Of a stretch of DNA of 64,000 nucleotides, positions 47,474 to 57,965 are shown piece after piece. The DNA comes from Argentina anserina (lineage: Eukaryota; Streptophyta; Magnoliopsida; Rosales; Rosaceae), in the NCBI RefSeq assembly GCF_933775445.1, contig NC_065876.1, forward strand, positions 5,580,001 through 5,644,000. The letters are read 5' to 3'. Numbering within the stretch: position 1 is the first letter of the stretch; every line of letters begins with the position of its first letter. The notes under the pieces were generated by a model. That model saw only the letters and a list, made by a program, of their open reading frames with translations. It did no database searches and had not been told where the DNA came from. Both the position numbers and the translations under genes were made by a program.

Positions 47474-48157
47474 TTAAAGTACGAGTCAGGGGGAGGGGTA
47501 GACTTTAGGGGGATTCTAGACTCACACATGTCATTAGTATGTTGTACTCTTTTTCCCTTCGACCAATATTTATTTTGTCCCATTGAGTTTTATTATCTGG
47601 CAAGGTTTTTGATGAGGCAACAGTTCACGCACTACTATGTTTTTGACTTGGCACAAGGGGGAGTGTTAAAAGAAAAACATTATTACCTTATTAGTGTGCT
47701 TTCGTCAAAGTAACTGACAGAGACAATTGGACAATCAATATTGATATTTAGTTAATTACGGATTCAAATTATGTAACAGATTCAATTTTCATTTATTGTC
47801 ATTAAACTGATTGATATATTTCCATGTAATATTTTCTCTATATAAAGGGGGTTCGTAATAATATGAGTAGACCAATTCCGTTTCACTTTTATATTTTAAT
47901 ATTTTTCTATTAATTTAATTTTTATATTAATTTATTTGAATGAATATATATTAATTAATAATATTAAATATATAATACATTATTGGGTATGTATGGGGAT
48001 GAGGATCAAAATACTATCCCCGTCCTATATCCGTTTCCGCTATCCGAATTGCGGAGATCCCCGTGCCCATTACCCAATTATACCCAAAATACTTCTCCAT
48101 TAAAGTCGAATATCCGTGAGTACCCTGCACGCTGGTTATTTTTGCCATCCATACCCA

Positions 48158-48189
48158 TTTTGTTCTTTGTTCTTTGTTCTTTGTTCTTT
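48158..48189 (+). repeat. TTCTTTG heptamer repeat
   Basis: GTTCTTT repeats four times right after the outer element's target duplication, in the promoter region of the PPR gene. Confidence 0.8.
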
Positions 48190-48359
48190 CTGATTTCTAC
48201 ACCACTGTTCCCGTTTAACCCAAATTACATTCGGGTCGATATCTGAGAGCCCATACCCGAAACCTGACGCCTTCAAGGCTTCAACCCTAAACCCTCTGGA
48301 AATCCCCCAAAATCATCTCAGTGAATCAAACTGGCTTAAACCCTTAAACCTCGGCAGCC

Positions 48360-50291
48360 ATGAATCGAGCAAAGGCGGTCCTCACTTCTCTCCGAGTCGC
48401 CAACTCGCTCCTACTGAGTCGGGTCCGCTCCACAGCTCGGCCTCTATGTTCCCAGGTGACTCACTTCCCTCGTTTACTTTCAAATCAATCTCAGAGCTTC
48501 CATTTCCTCAGCACCCAACAACGCCTCTCCTTTTCCTCCACACCCAACTCGGTCCTGCAACTCGTTCTGGCCAAGGAGTGGTCCGCTGAGTTGGAGACCG
48601 AGTTGGCTGAGTCACAACCATCACTCACCCACGATGTGGTTATCTATGTTTTGAAGAAACTGTATAAAGACCCACCAAAGGCTTATAGCTTCTTCAATTG
48701 GGTCTGTGAGAAAAATGGGTTTAGTCCAAGCCATTCGATCTTTAGCTTAATGCTTAGGGTTTTAGTGCATAGGGATACAATGAGACAGTTCTGGGTTGTT
48801 TTAACCAAAATGAAAGAGCAAGGGTTTTACATTGATGTGCAGACGCATTTGTCAATTTTGGAACAGCTTAAGAGTGGGAAGATGGATGCCGAGGTTTCGG
48901 CTTTCAAGCATTTTTATGAGAGGATGGTTCAGGATAATGCTCATGATGAGGTTGTGAAGAAGGTGGTGGACGTTGTTTTGGGGGCAGAGTGGAGTGATAA
49001 GGTTGAGAAAGAATTGGGGGAGCTTAATGTTGTGTTATCGGATAAGTTTGTTGTAAGGGTCTTGAGGGATCTACGAGTTTCCCCCTCGAAAGCCTTGAGG
49101 TTTTTCCACTGGGTGAAACAGTGTGCCGGTTATGAGCACAGTAGTGTTACATACAATGGAGTTGCATTGGCTCTAGGACAGGCTAGTTCAATTGGAGAGT
49201 TTTGGAGTGTGGTCGAAGAAATGAAGGTTGCGGGTCAAGAGCTGGATTTAGATACTTACATTAAGCTTTCGAGGCAGTTTCAGAAGTGCATGATGATAGA
49301 GGATGCAGTGAAGCTTTATGAGATCATGATGGATGGTCCTTATAAGCCTTCTGTTCAGGATGTCAGCGTGCTTTTAAGAAGGATCTCAGCAAATGAGAAC
49401 CCGGATTTGGATTTGGTGTTTAGAGTTGTAAAGAAATTCGAGTCTGCGGGGTTTGCACTCTCTAAGGCTGTTTATGATGGGATTCACAGGTCTTTGACTA
49501 AAGCAGGTAGATTTGATGAAGCAGAGAAGATTTTGAAGGACATGAGAGATGCGGGGTTTGAGCCAGACAACATTACATATAGCCAAGCGGTCTTTGGACT
49601 TTGCATGGCTAGGAAACTCGAAGAAGCCTGTGAACTGCTGGATGATATGGAAGAAAATGGATGCGTTCCTGATATAATGACTTGGACGATTTTGATTCAA
49701 GGCCATTGTGCTGCTAATGAAATTGACAAGGCGCTGATTTGTTTTGCTAAGATGATGGAAAAAGGATGTGTAGCAGATGCGGATCTTCTTGATGTCTTGA
49801 TAAATGGATTCATTCAGCAGAAGAAGGTAGATGGTGCATACAATCTGCTAGTTGAAATGTTGAATACTGCTCATGTAAGACCTTGGCAAGCCACATTCAA
49901 AAAGCTTATTGACATCCTATTAGAAGCCAAAAGGCTCGAGGAAGCAATGGAGCTTCTTCGCTTAATGAAGAAGCAGGGCTACCCACCTTATCCGGAGCCT
50001 TTTGCCCCCTACATATCAAAGTTTGGCTCTGTGGAGGATGCTTTGGAATTTTTCCAGGCATTGTCTGTGAAGGTATATCCATCATATGGAGCTTATATCC
50101 ATGTTTTGAAATCATTCTTTAGAGAAGGTAGACACTCTGAGGCCAAGGATCTGCTTTATAAATGCCCACTTTATATTCAAAAACATGGTGAAGTTCGCAA
50201 AGTATTTGGCCCTACAGCAAGAAGCAAGACTACGTCTACTATTCCCCAGAAAAGCAAGACTGCTCTTATTGCTTCAAGTTTGCACCAGTAG
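48360..50291 (+). CDS. P-class PPR protein, mitochondrial, BIR6-like, 643 aa
   Basis: The intronless frame starts MNRAKAVLTSLRVANSLLLS, an Arg/Ser/Leu-rich, acid-free presequence of ~60 residues that suggests mitochondrial import. Roughly nine P-type pentatricopeptide repeats follow, for example VYDGIHRSLTKAGRFDEAEK, NITYSQAVFGLCMARKLEEA and IMTWTILIQGHCAANEIDKA. There is no E, DYW or SMR domain. PPR repeats bind single RNA bases, so an organellar RNA-processing role such as intron splicing is expected. Overall length, N-terminus and layout resemble Arabidopsis At3g48250 (BIR6, nad7 intron splicing). That orthology is from memory and should be treated as probable. The ATG at 48360 is the first in the frame. 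Confidence 0.9.
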   Translation: MNRAKAVLTSLRVANSLLLSRVRSTARPLCSQVTHFPRLLSNQSQSFHFLSTQQRLSFSSTPNSVLQLVLAKEWSAELETELAESQPSLTHDVVIYVLKKLYKDPPKAYSFFNWVCEKNGFSPSHSIFSLMLRVLVHRDTMRQFWVVLTKMKEQGFYIDVQTHLSILEQLKSGKMDAEVSAFKHFYERMVQDNAHDEVVKKVVDVVLGAEWSDKVEKELGELNVVLSDKFVVRVLRDLRVSPSKALRFFHWVKQCAGYEHSSVTYNGVALALGQASSIGEFWSVVEEMKVAGQELDLDTYIKLSRQFQKCMMIEDAVKLYEIMMDGPYKPSVQDVSVLLRRISANENPDLDLVFRVVKKFESAGFALSKAVYDGIHRSLTKAGRFDEAEKILKDMRDAGFEPDNITYSQAVFGLCMARKLEEACELLDDMEENGCVPDIMTWTILIQGHCAANEIDKALICFAKMMEKGCVADADLLDVLINGFIQQKKVDGAYNLLVEMLNTAHVRPWQATFKKLIDILLEAKRLEEAMELLRLMKKQGYPPYPEPFAPYISKFGSVEDALEFFQALSVKVYPSYGAYIHVLKSFFREGRHSEAKDLLYKCPLYIQKHGEVRKVFGPTARSKTTSTIPQKSKTALIASSLHQ

Positions 50292-51209
50292 TCGCATTAG
50301 AAAACTTTTGGTTTCACTGAAAAATGTAAGACTACTGATACTTCTTGAAATATGTTCTGATGATTGCATGAGATCTGAAATGGAATTTATGCTAATTTAG
50401 TATATTATAGGCATAAGTAAATTGCTTGTTACGTTAGTATAAATTACAGGACACGGAGTAACACGACAAATTGCTATCGCTGTAAGGCTTTAAGCCTTTA
50501 AGATGTGCTTGTGGTTTTCAACTTTGTTGAGGTATTTACAAAATGATGTCTTTGAAGGGATGTATTGGAGCATACGATCATGTCTTTGAATTTATGCAGC
50601 TCAACTATCTGATCGATTCTTTGTCAAGCTTAAGCACCGCATAGATAACAGAATTGGGATCGCTGGGATCAAATGAGCATTGGGGATCTTGCGCTTCTGC
50701 TTCTGCACGCAGATTGGTGATCTCTCTCGAGCAAGATTTGTATGTTTATCGTATCACATAATATATCGTTAGTTTGGCAAAGATCAAATAGACATACATT
50801 CATTATCAACATTCAACAACCTAATCGATAAACTGTCATGTGAAATTTGGGAGGATACTAAATAGGTAATGTTGAACGCAGTAGTAGAGAAAGGTGGACG
50901 GGTTCTGAACAATGAGGGGAGTGAAATAGACGGTGAAGGTGGCAGAAGAAAAAGAGAGTGAAGCCGCCCCATAAGAGCAAACTTGGTCGGCTGTGATGAT
51001 CGATGGTCTTGACCCCCGAAGTGGTCCATGTGTACGTATTGCGCCAACATTATTTACTCGACAGTTCATGACAATAATTTGTACACTCACCACAATCATT
51101 GAGAAAAATACTCTGCTCGGAGAAGGCATTGAAAAATACATTAAACTGAAACTACACGGGGGGCTATTGTAATGGGGGCGTTGAAGTGTTTACAAAGCAG
51201 TGGAAGAAA
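50292..51209. other. Convergent spacer PPR / PCH2
   Basis: 3' flanks of two convergent genes. Nothing else was recognised. Confidence 0.4.
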
Positions 51210-54095
51210 CTAGTCGATACAACCTGCTGTATCTGTCATTGTGCACAGGAATTTGCTAGGGTCAAAACTGTAAGGATTTGAAAGAGCAGCATGCGCTAGA
51301 AATGGAAGCTTTCTTAAAGATCGACCGCTGAATCCCTGTGGAAAGCAGAAAATCATCATCAACTATCCAGAAGTACATATTAGAGGTCTACTTTGGAAGG
51401 CATTGAAGAATGTATTCTGACCTCACAGGCTTCTGCAGTTTCCAGCAATTGCCTACTCAAGTGCAGTGGCGTATGGGTATCGTGAATCTGAGGCATATTC
51501 AATTTCTCTTTCAAACTAGCATAGTTAGGAAGCATGAAGCTTTCACAACCCTAAGAATACATACTGTACATTAGGCACGGTAGATGAGATTTTCCCACAT
51601 TAGAACTCAATAGGATTTTAATTTTTTTTAAAATTACAGTATCTGAGCAGGTGGGGTACACACCTCAAAACTTGATAAAACTCCTGTTCGTATGAGTTCC
51701 TCCAAGCAGGACCTAAGGATTTCATAACGTGCTTGCAGAGTTGGGGGACCGACATATGCTTTTAAATCAGCTCGATCGACAAATGCGATATCTGCAAGGT
51801 AAATTGACACATAAAAGCCAAGTATAATCAATTGGGAGGAGCAAAGAGGATAATATGCTCCAGCAAACATAGTGCAGGAACAGATAGAAGACCTAGAGCA
51901 ATTCCAGCATATAAGTTGGAAACTTGAGAATGAGGAACAGAATGTCATGTTTCAACCCTAGTTATTCAATCATGCATATCTGTTACTGCATAGAACCATA
52001 GTGGACTGCAGACTGATGTAGGATACCAAAAATAAACTAAACTGATACATACAGGGCCGGTACTAGAAGTGCATCATCTTTCAAAACAACAAAGTACAGC
52101 TCCTGGTAAATATAAATGGCCACCATACCAAGGAGATTTTTAATTTAGCATGCAAGTATAAATTTTCATTCACAATACAAGAAAGTCACTGCAGTCTTAC
52201 CAATAGCAGCAGTTATGTTGGATGTTGTCAAAATTATCACATTTGGTGCTGATTTCAATTTGTCCAACTGAGTTAGTAATGCATTCACTACCTGGCATGT
52301 TAATTTAAAGGTGCCATTCAGAAATGGAGCTAGTGTGAAAATTCAAAATGCTTTGTACATATTAATTTATTTTTTCCTGATCATAGCCTGCAAAAGGAGA
52401 AGTGGAGAGCATAATAACCGAATAGAATCTGAAGGTTCAGAACCAGATAAAGCGGATTTTCTGGCAGCAGCAAGGCTTTCAACTTCATCTGCACCATTAT
52501 CAAGCATTGATAATCAAGCCAGGTGGAAGAAAATGAGCATAAAAGCAACAATCACAGTAACAGTAAATCTCACCAATCAAAACAAATACCATCTCCTGAA
52601 GTTTTTGGAAAAGCTTTGCAACCTGAGATTGAGAAGAAATATTCAACATCGGTAAATTTGCATGTTCCAAATCAAACTTGAGTTTACAAAGAGCAGACAT
52701 ATAACTAAATGGAGTCACAACATACCAACTTGCCACTTTCAGAGAACCATTTGCTGAATAGAGAATGTGCATTAACTTCAACCAATTGGGACTGCGGGTA
52801 TCTGCATAGCATAAAACGATGACTCCAACATTCCCCAAATAAACAGACACATCAGTCAACTGAGAGAAAAGTGATACATCCACGAACCTTGAGTTAAATC
52901 GGATGGATAGCTTCTGAGCCAATGCTTTACATAAAGAGGTTTTTCCAGTCCCTGGAGGTCCATGTAAAAGGACAATGCTGCAAAGGCATAAAACCAATCA
53001 CATAGGTATTAATGAGAACTCTTAGCAATCATTGTTAATTATAACCGTGTCTGGATATAGCTGAAATCACTAAACAGTCCGTACCGATTCCATGACACAA
53101 GGAAAGGATTGACACCCTTTTCTGTAAAATGTAATGCACTTGCCGCATACCGCAACAACCTTGGCTTCAGGCCAGATTCATATATTAAGCTGCAAAAGTA
53201 CACGAAATCAATTGCTTGAAACCAGATGCACTATATCACAGCAACCATGTCATGATATTCCTCAAAGTTTCAGCTATTCACGAAATGTGGGTAGCAAATG
53301 TCAAAATATCAGTAGATTTCTAACTGATACTCCAGTGAATAGTAAAAAAGAGGTTGCAAATTAACCTTTCCCACATGCCATCGAATTCCTTTGCTGGAAG
53401 AATCCATTCATTGAAGGTAGAAGGTTGCCCATCCCCGCTTACATCCTCACATGCTCCCTCTTCGCTAAGCTAAAATAACAGTAAAACGGAAGTTTGACTG
53501 AGAACTGATAACAGATAACGAGTTCCAATGAAGTTCTAGTGGTAAAGGTATAGTCAGTACTTAAGACAGAAGAATGATGAAACATAACACTAACACGATT
53601 GCAAAATGCAGACAGAGGAAATGCAAAGAACTGTCACTCTACTGATATACAATTATCCATAATGAAACAATTGTGCATATGGATTGAACGCAGAGAGAGT
53701 TTGTATCAAAAAAGATACACACTAACTATTGATGAAAGATAAACCAACTGCCTAGGTTGGAAAAACAGTGCTTTTCACCTGAAACACATCCTCATTCCGA
53801 GCCTTGCTCGACGGCTTGAGGCAAAGCTCAACTGAAATCCATCAAAGAACAGAAATTTACAACTAAATCATCGCGAAAACCCCCAAATTGGAACAATTTC
53901 AAGCTCGAAATAAGAAATTGACGGTGAAACTGAAGCATACAGACCTGAAACGAGGACTTTGTTCTGGGCAACGATGGGAGGAGTTGGAGTGAGGAGTTGG
54001 ACGACGCCGTTTTGGTCAGGGACATCGGCGTTTTGAACATAGATCTCCATGTGGCTCGGAGCACTCATGTCCGGAGGATTATGAGACGAAGGCAT
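51210..54095 (-). CDS. PCH2: PCH2/TRIP13 AAA+ ATPase, 12 exons, possibly defective
   Basis: Exons (minus): 54095-53945, 53831-53779, 53469-53366, 53189-53085, 52977-52888, 52801-52726, 52622-52574, 52488-52419, 52291-52201, 51791-51664, 51550-51422, 51335-51210. PCH2 remodels HORMA proteins in meiosis and the spindle checkpoint. Visible are [20 protein letters not shown], Walker [29 protein letters not shown], Walker [15 protein letters not shown], sensor [21 protein letters not shown] and the C-terminal [18 protein letters not shown]. Three oddities stand out: ~60 residues usually between the ARxEDV and FQLSEEG segments are absent, six or seven residues before Walker B are absent, and at 52418 the frame needs a donor starting TT while the only GT donor shifts the frame. 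The start could instead be 54068. Confidence 0.88.
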
Positions 54096-54818
54096 CGGAG
54101 GAGAGGGTCGGTAACGGCTTGGTGGAGACGAGACTAAACCCTCGAATGAGAAATCCGGCGAACTTTTTCTCTCTTCAAAATGAGCGGGAACAAAGGTTTT
54201 AATAATGAATGAAAACGAGTGTTTAGACAAACTTCTTCGTTAGGTCAATTCTTTGAAGCTAATGATTTGACTAATCACTCTTAATAGGAGACCACCCCAA
54301 GTGTGAATTATGCAACTCCACAATTTATTTAGTTAAAGCTGATTAAATTGTTAGAAATTTGTGGCATTTCAGAGATATATAACGAAATTTTGAGTTCGTT
54401 TTTGTGTTTAAAGTCTAGTGTATAGATGAAGATATTCCAGATGATTTTCAAACGTTATAAGATGACGTTTAATTACGTTATGTTGCTTTTCACCTTCGGC
54501 GCAGCATTCCCATTCCGTCTTGAATAATCGACTTGGTGAATTATCTAGTCGTTTTGCCAAAGGGGTCTTCCCCAATCCTTTCAGTAGGCCCCTCGACGTA
54601 TTGTGGTAGTTCCAAGTTCCAACAATGAAACTGCGTGAACATTAGAGGATTTATCAAGATAAATTTTCTCGTCACAAGTCACAGCAAAAGGATATGGTTT
54701 TGCAAACTTATTCTCTATGCCACAGTAGTAACGTGAGGCTCTAAGTTTCCCAAGATAACATGGCCCATACAAGACTTTTGAGCTAGCCAGAGAATGAAGA
54801 AAAAGTTACAGCTTGATC
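54096..54818. other. Divergent spacer upstream of PCH2
   Basis: Head-to-head 5' flanks of PCH2 (-) and the small plant gene at 54819 (+). A 63-codon minus-strand frame at 54581-54772 has no recognised relatives and no support. Confidence 0.4.
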
Positions 54819-55226
54819 ATGAAACAAGGACTTGAAATCCTCAAGGCTGTGGCACAAGCCTGGCAGAGCCACTCCGGCAGCTCTAGGCCCATGTCGGAAT
54901 TCGACGCCCGCCGGAGAAACTACCAGGGCAGGTTACCGTCACGGTTCAAGCTCGAAGCGATGAGAAAGGCAGCAACATCTTCAGCTAGTGACGGTGGTAA
55001 TAATGCAAAATGGGACTTTGGGCAGTCACTGTGGGATGATTATGAGATTGTGGCAGTGTCCAAAAGGTTAGAGTCAGGGTTAGTGCTTGATGGTGAGCTA
55101 GAGGGTTGTTCGGATAGAGTCCATCGGAGGCGTAGAGAGAGCAAGAACAGCCTTAGGAGTTTGTTTGATAGAATGTCTTCAAGGAGATATACCGAGGCTG
55201 ATATACCACACACTGATGACACTTAA
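54819..55226 (+). CDS. Small plant protein of unknown function, 135 aa
   Basis: The intronless frame starts at ATG 54819 (MKQGLEILKAVAQAWQSHSG), runs through an Arg-rich SEFDARRRNYQGRLPSRFKL segment and a central WDFGQSLWDDYEIVAVSKRL, and ends with a basic Ser/Arg-rich RRRRESKNSLRSLFDRMSSR. The composition and the LWDDYEIVAVSKRLE core look like a conserved plant-only family, but I cannot name it. No transmembrane segment or signal peptide is seen, and the basic patches could direct it to the nucleus. The frame is open two codons upstream only through a non-ATG codon. Confidence 0.75.
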   Translation: MKQGLEILKAVAQAWQSHSGSSRPMSEFDARRRNYQGRLPSRFKLEAMRKAATSSASDGGNNAKWDFGQSLWDDYEIVAVSKRLESGLVLDGELEGCSDRVHRRRRESKNSLRSLFDRMSSRRYTEADIPHTDDT

Positions 55227-55841
55227 TTCTGCTACTTAATTAGTTTTCTGGGTTTTGCAGCCTTATTGCTCTATCTTGTTAATGTGTGAGTCATTTCTTG
55301 GGTTCGTTATGCGCACATAACTATTGACACTTGAGTTACACAACAAGGGAAGAAAAGTATGAATTTGTCCATGCATAGTCTTTCTGTTTGAAGCAACGTT
55401 CAGCTTCTTGTGCTATTCTGCAGATAAAATTCTTGTATCAACATTTCAACAATGCTAAAAGGACCATTATTGTTTCTTACCTTTAGTTGTAAACAAGCCT
55501 CACTCGTATATCATGACTCTTATGTTTGCGATTAACTAGTCTTGTACTTAAATTGACGCTGATGCAAGTATGCAGCCTATGAACACTGTTAAGTGAATTA
55601 ACACAACAACAAAAATAATAGAAGCTTGTTTATTTAGTAATTGGAACTGCTCATGATATAATAAATGGCATCCTATAGTCCTATATCAAGAACCCGAGAA
55701 CATCAGCATGTATTAGAAAGACGGGCATTTATTTATACTAAGTGGTAGTGGTGTAAGTAGCAAACATCACCAGCGATTTAAGTGACTACTTTTGCCCGTC
55801 CATCTCAGCCTAGATCACCAACGTTCCATCCTCTGAACGCT
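55227..55841. other. Convergent spacer
   Basis: 3' flanks of the genes at 54819 and 55842; nothing else recognised. Confidence 0.4.
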
Positions 55842-56219
55842 TCAACGTGGTTTGAAGGTCCTCCACTTGAACAACTGAAACCCCTTATGTTTCGGCTGGA
55901 TGTAGCCATCAGCTTCAGCATCAATTCTTTCTTCGATAACCACGCAGTTGCCATTGCTATCACATTGTGCCACTGTTTCAGTCACTTCAACGACACTCCT
56001 AACAGGCTCAGGGTTGTGCTGGTGCTGCTGCCCCTGGTAGTGACCACATGGGTGTGCTTCATTCAACTGCACCGCGGCTGGGTTGTTGTTAAATAGAGCG
56101 TGCCCATAGTGAGGGACGTCGGTGAGAACACTAGGTGCTCTAGCCATCCTATTAACATGAGAATAGTAGTCTGAACCAGTTTGGTATTTGGCAGGGTAGT
56201 CGTAGCTTGATCTCCTCAT
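55842..56219 (-). CDS. Small plant protein of unknown function, ~125 aa
   Basis: The minus-strand frame begins MRRSSYDYPAKYQTGSDYYS at 56219, is rich in His, Asn and Gln (HPCGHYQGQQHQHNPEPVRS), and ends DGYIQPKHKGFQLFKWRTFK. A strong acceptor-like sequence TTGTGGTTGCAG sits just upstream of the ATG, suggesting a 5' UTR intron. The frame is also open to an ATG at 56261. The VVEVTETVAQCDSNGNCVVI segment is suggestive of a conserved short plant family, but I do not recognise it. No membrane segment is visible. Confidence 0.6.
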   Translation of the reverse strand: MRRSSYDYPAKYQTGSDYYSHVNRMARAPSVLTDVPHYGHALFNNNPAAVQLNEAHPCGHYQGQQHQHNPEPVRSVVEVTETVAQCDSNGNCVVIEERIDAEADGYIQPKHKGFQLFKWRTFKPR

Positions 56220-56261
56220 TGTTCTGCAACCACAAGTAGAAATGTTGGAGACAACCTTCAT

Positions 56262-57340
56262 TTTTTTATAGCTGTATTGAATATGAATATTGATTCCGAA
56301 ATGATAAAACTGGAATCTAATTCTTTAGCTTTTGGTCATATATATCATACAGTACGTTTATTTGAAGCATTTGGAATATCATGGTTATTGAAAAATGAGG
56401 TGCGCCAGATTTCATTCTTTGGAGGGTTTACATCCCCAAATTAAGCATAAAAAATAGTTAGACTGTAACTGAGTTTCAACTTTCAATCATGCCGACAAAT
56501 CCCCAAGCTTTCTAAATGCTCATGTCACTATTTATACACAGTATATACTGTAGTACTTCTAAATGGCTTACAAAGAAGGAGCATCAATGAGCTAAGATAC
56601 CCGAAAAAGTAACCTAGCAATGAAGGATCTGACAATATCTCCGGCCTCTGCGTATGAGGTCCTAGACTTTTAGCAACATTTCAAGAACGTAATCTTTGCA
56701 GAACTGGCTTACAAGGAACATACACCTATATCGATCTATGGCTGATATCATGCAAAAGGTATCAAGCAATGAAACATCTACCAACAGTTGCTTCAGCAGC
56801 TGAGACTGCTTAGTTGAATCCATCCTCTTCTTTGATTAAAAATAAAAATAAAAATAAAAATCCATCCTCTAGAACTCGGCTTACAAAGAGAAATGTCCAT
56901 GAACTTATAAAAGGAGGTAGATGCCATTTATATATTCAACATTTTCTGTTTATTATGCTTCTGATAACGAAAAGAACTAATCAATCAAGAGACACTAGAG
57001 AGGTTTTATTCGACACATTAATGCACTGATACGTTAATGCGGATCAATAGTCTACAGCTGTACACAAATCCAATACAGAAAAAGAATGATGCATCATTTC
57101 TTAGAATATAGTGAAGCTGATGAGATGTTTTAATGTAGAGAAAAGAAAACTAACGAAGATTGTATCAGAATGCATTTGAAATAGTATTAACAATTGAACA
57201 CTAAACGAGATGGTTTCAAGTTTCAACTACCTTTCCTATCTCCATCTCTCCCACCAAATCTAACTGAAAGATGGTCGACAATGATGATAGAGATTAGTGC
57301 TGGGGAATGGGAAGAATGAACTATAGAATGGAAATCGAAA
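56262..57340. other. Intergenic, AT-rich
   Basis: 5' flank of the small minus-strand gene, then AT-rich DNA with an AAAAAT repeat (56837-56862). Nothing else recognised. Confidence 0.4.
56837..56862. repeat. AAAAAT hexamer repeat
   Basis: About four copies of AAAAAT in tandem, between ATT and CC. Confidence 0.8.
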
Positions 57341-57344
57341 TAAC

Positions 57345-57960
57345 TCACAACCACAAGCGGAAAATATAAATGATAGAGAACACCGAGATTTAACGTGGTT
57401 CTGCAAAGTGCCTACGTCCACGGGTAGCAACAATAAAAAACATTCACTATACGAAGAAAAGTTACACAGAGAGAAACACTACTTCAAGACTCACACTTGA
57501 AAAGATACACTCTCACACACTTTATTTTGCTACACACACAAAACTCTCAGTAGAGAGTTTTCTCTCTATCTCTCACTCTTGATCACACACAAGATGATCT
57601 ATCCTTTATTGTTCTTCTATGTTTATTGCACCATTTCTCATGCATTTATATAGACAAACATCTTTATGCAATTCATGCATTTGCATGTAATATGCATGAA
57701 AGCAAAGTCAATCTTCTTCCTTGATTCATGCTCAATGTTGGCATGTTCATCAATGCATTCTTTTTTCTTTGTCAAACAAATCAGTGACCTACCACCATAA
57801 GGTTGTAGATTTGTTTCTTACCTTCAACAAAGGCTGCTCCAAGTTTCAACAAAATCAACTCCATCAATTAATGGGTCACCAAAACATAGGAGTGCTTGAT
57901 TTACTCATGTGAACATCACATAGTTTTCTCACCTCCATTAAGAAGGGATTGACCCTATCA
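57345..57960 (-). repeat. 3' LTR of a degraded Tnt1-like copia element
   Basis: On the minus strand the repeat starts TGATAGGGTCAATCCC right after the purine tract GGGAGGGGGAGAT. It has a TATA box (CTATATAAATGC near 57645-57657) and the plant copia phrase GCTACCCGTGGACGTAGGCA followed by ACCACGTTAAATCTCGG. The far end near 57345 is approximate because the partner LTR is missing. Confidence 0.7.
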
Positions 57961-57965
57961 ATCTC

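Larger units (their letters stand above)
45508..47886 (+). mobile_element. Truncated copia retrotransposon nested in the hAT-type element
   Basis: A partial 5' LTR (45508-45659, TGTTAAAGGAAAAAC) and the 3' LTR (47664-47886, TGTTAAAAGAAAAAC) are clearly related. The probable flank TTTTA appears at both outer edges (45503-45507 and 47887-47891), but it is low complexity. A purine tract AAGGGGGAG precedes the 3' LTR. Most of Gag, integrase and reverse transcriptase is missing. The 5' LTR is cut off at about 45660 and followed by an unrelated GGTACC-type repeat. Confidence 0.85.
45191..48161. mobile_element. hAT-type non-autonomous element (45199-48153) hosting a copia remnant
   Basis: The outer element starts TAGGGATGACAATGG at 45199 and ends TTTTTGCCATCCATA at 48153, an imperfect inverted repeat. 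CCCATTTT flanks both sides (45191-45198 and 48154-48161), a perfect 8-bp duplication. Its own sequence (ATGGGTATTTTTCG on the left; CCCCGTGCCCATTACCC on the right) resembles abundant plant GGGATGGCAA MITEs. The middle 2.4 kb is a truncated copia element at 45508-47886, so the host is a nested composite. Confidence 0.88.

Noticed and set aside
52030..52070. CAGGGCCGGTAC motif in a PCH2 intron resembling a hAT end
   Set aside because: No opposite end or 8-bp duplication was found, so a single short motif is not enough to call an element.
54581..54772. 63-codon minus-strand frame upstream of PCH2
   Set aside because: It has no recognisable domain and no promoter or splice context; it might be a gene fragment but this cannot be supported.
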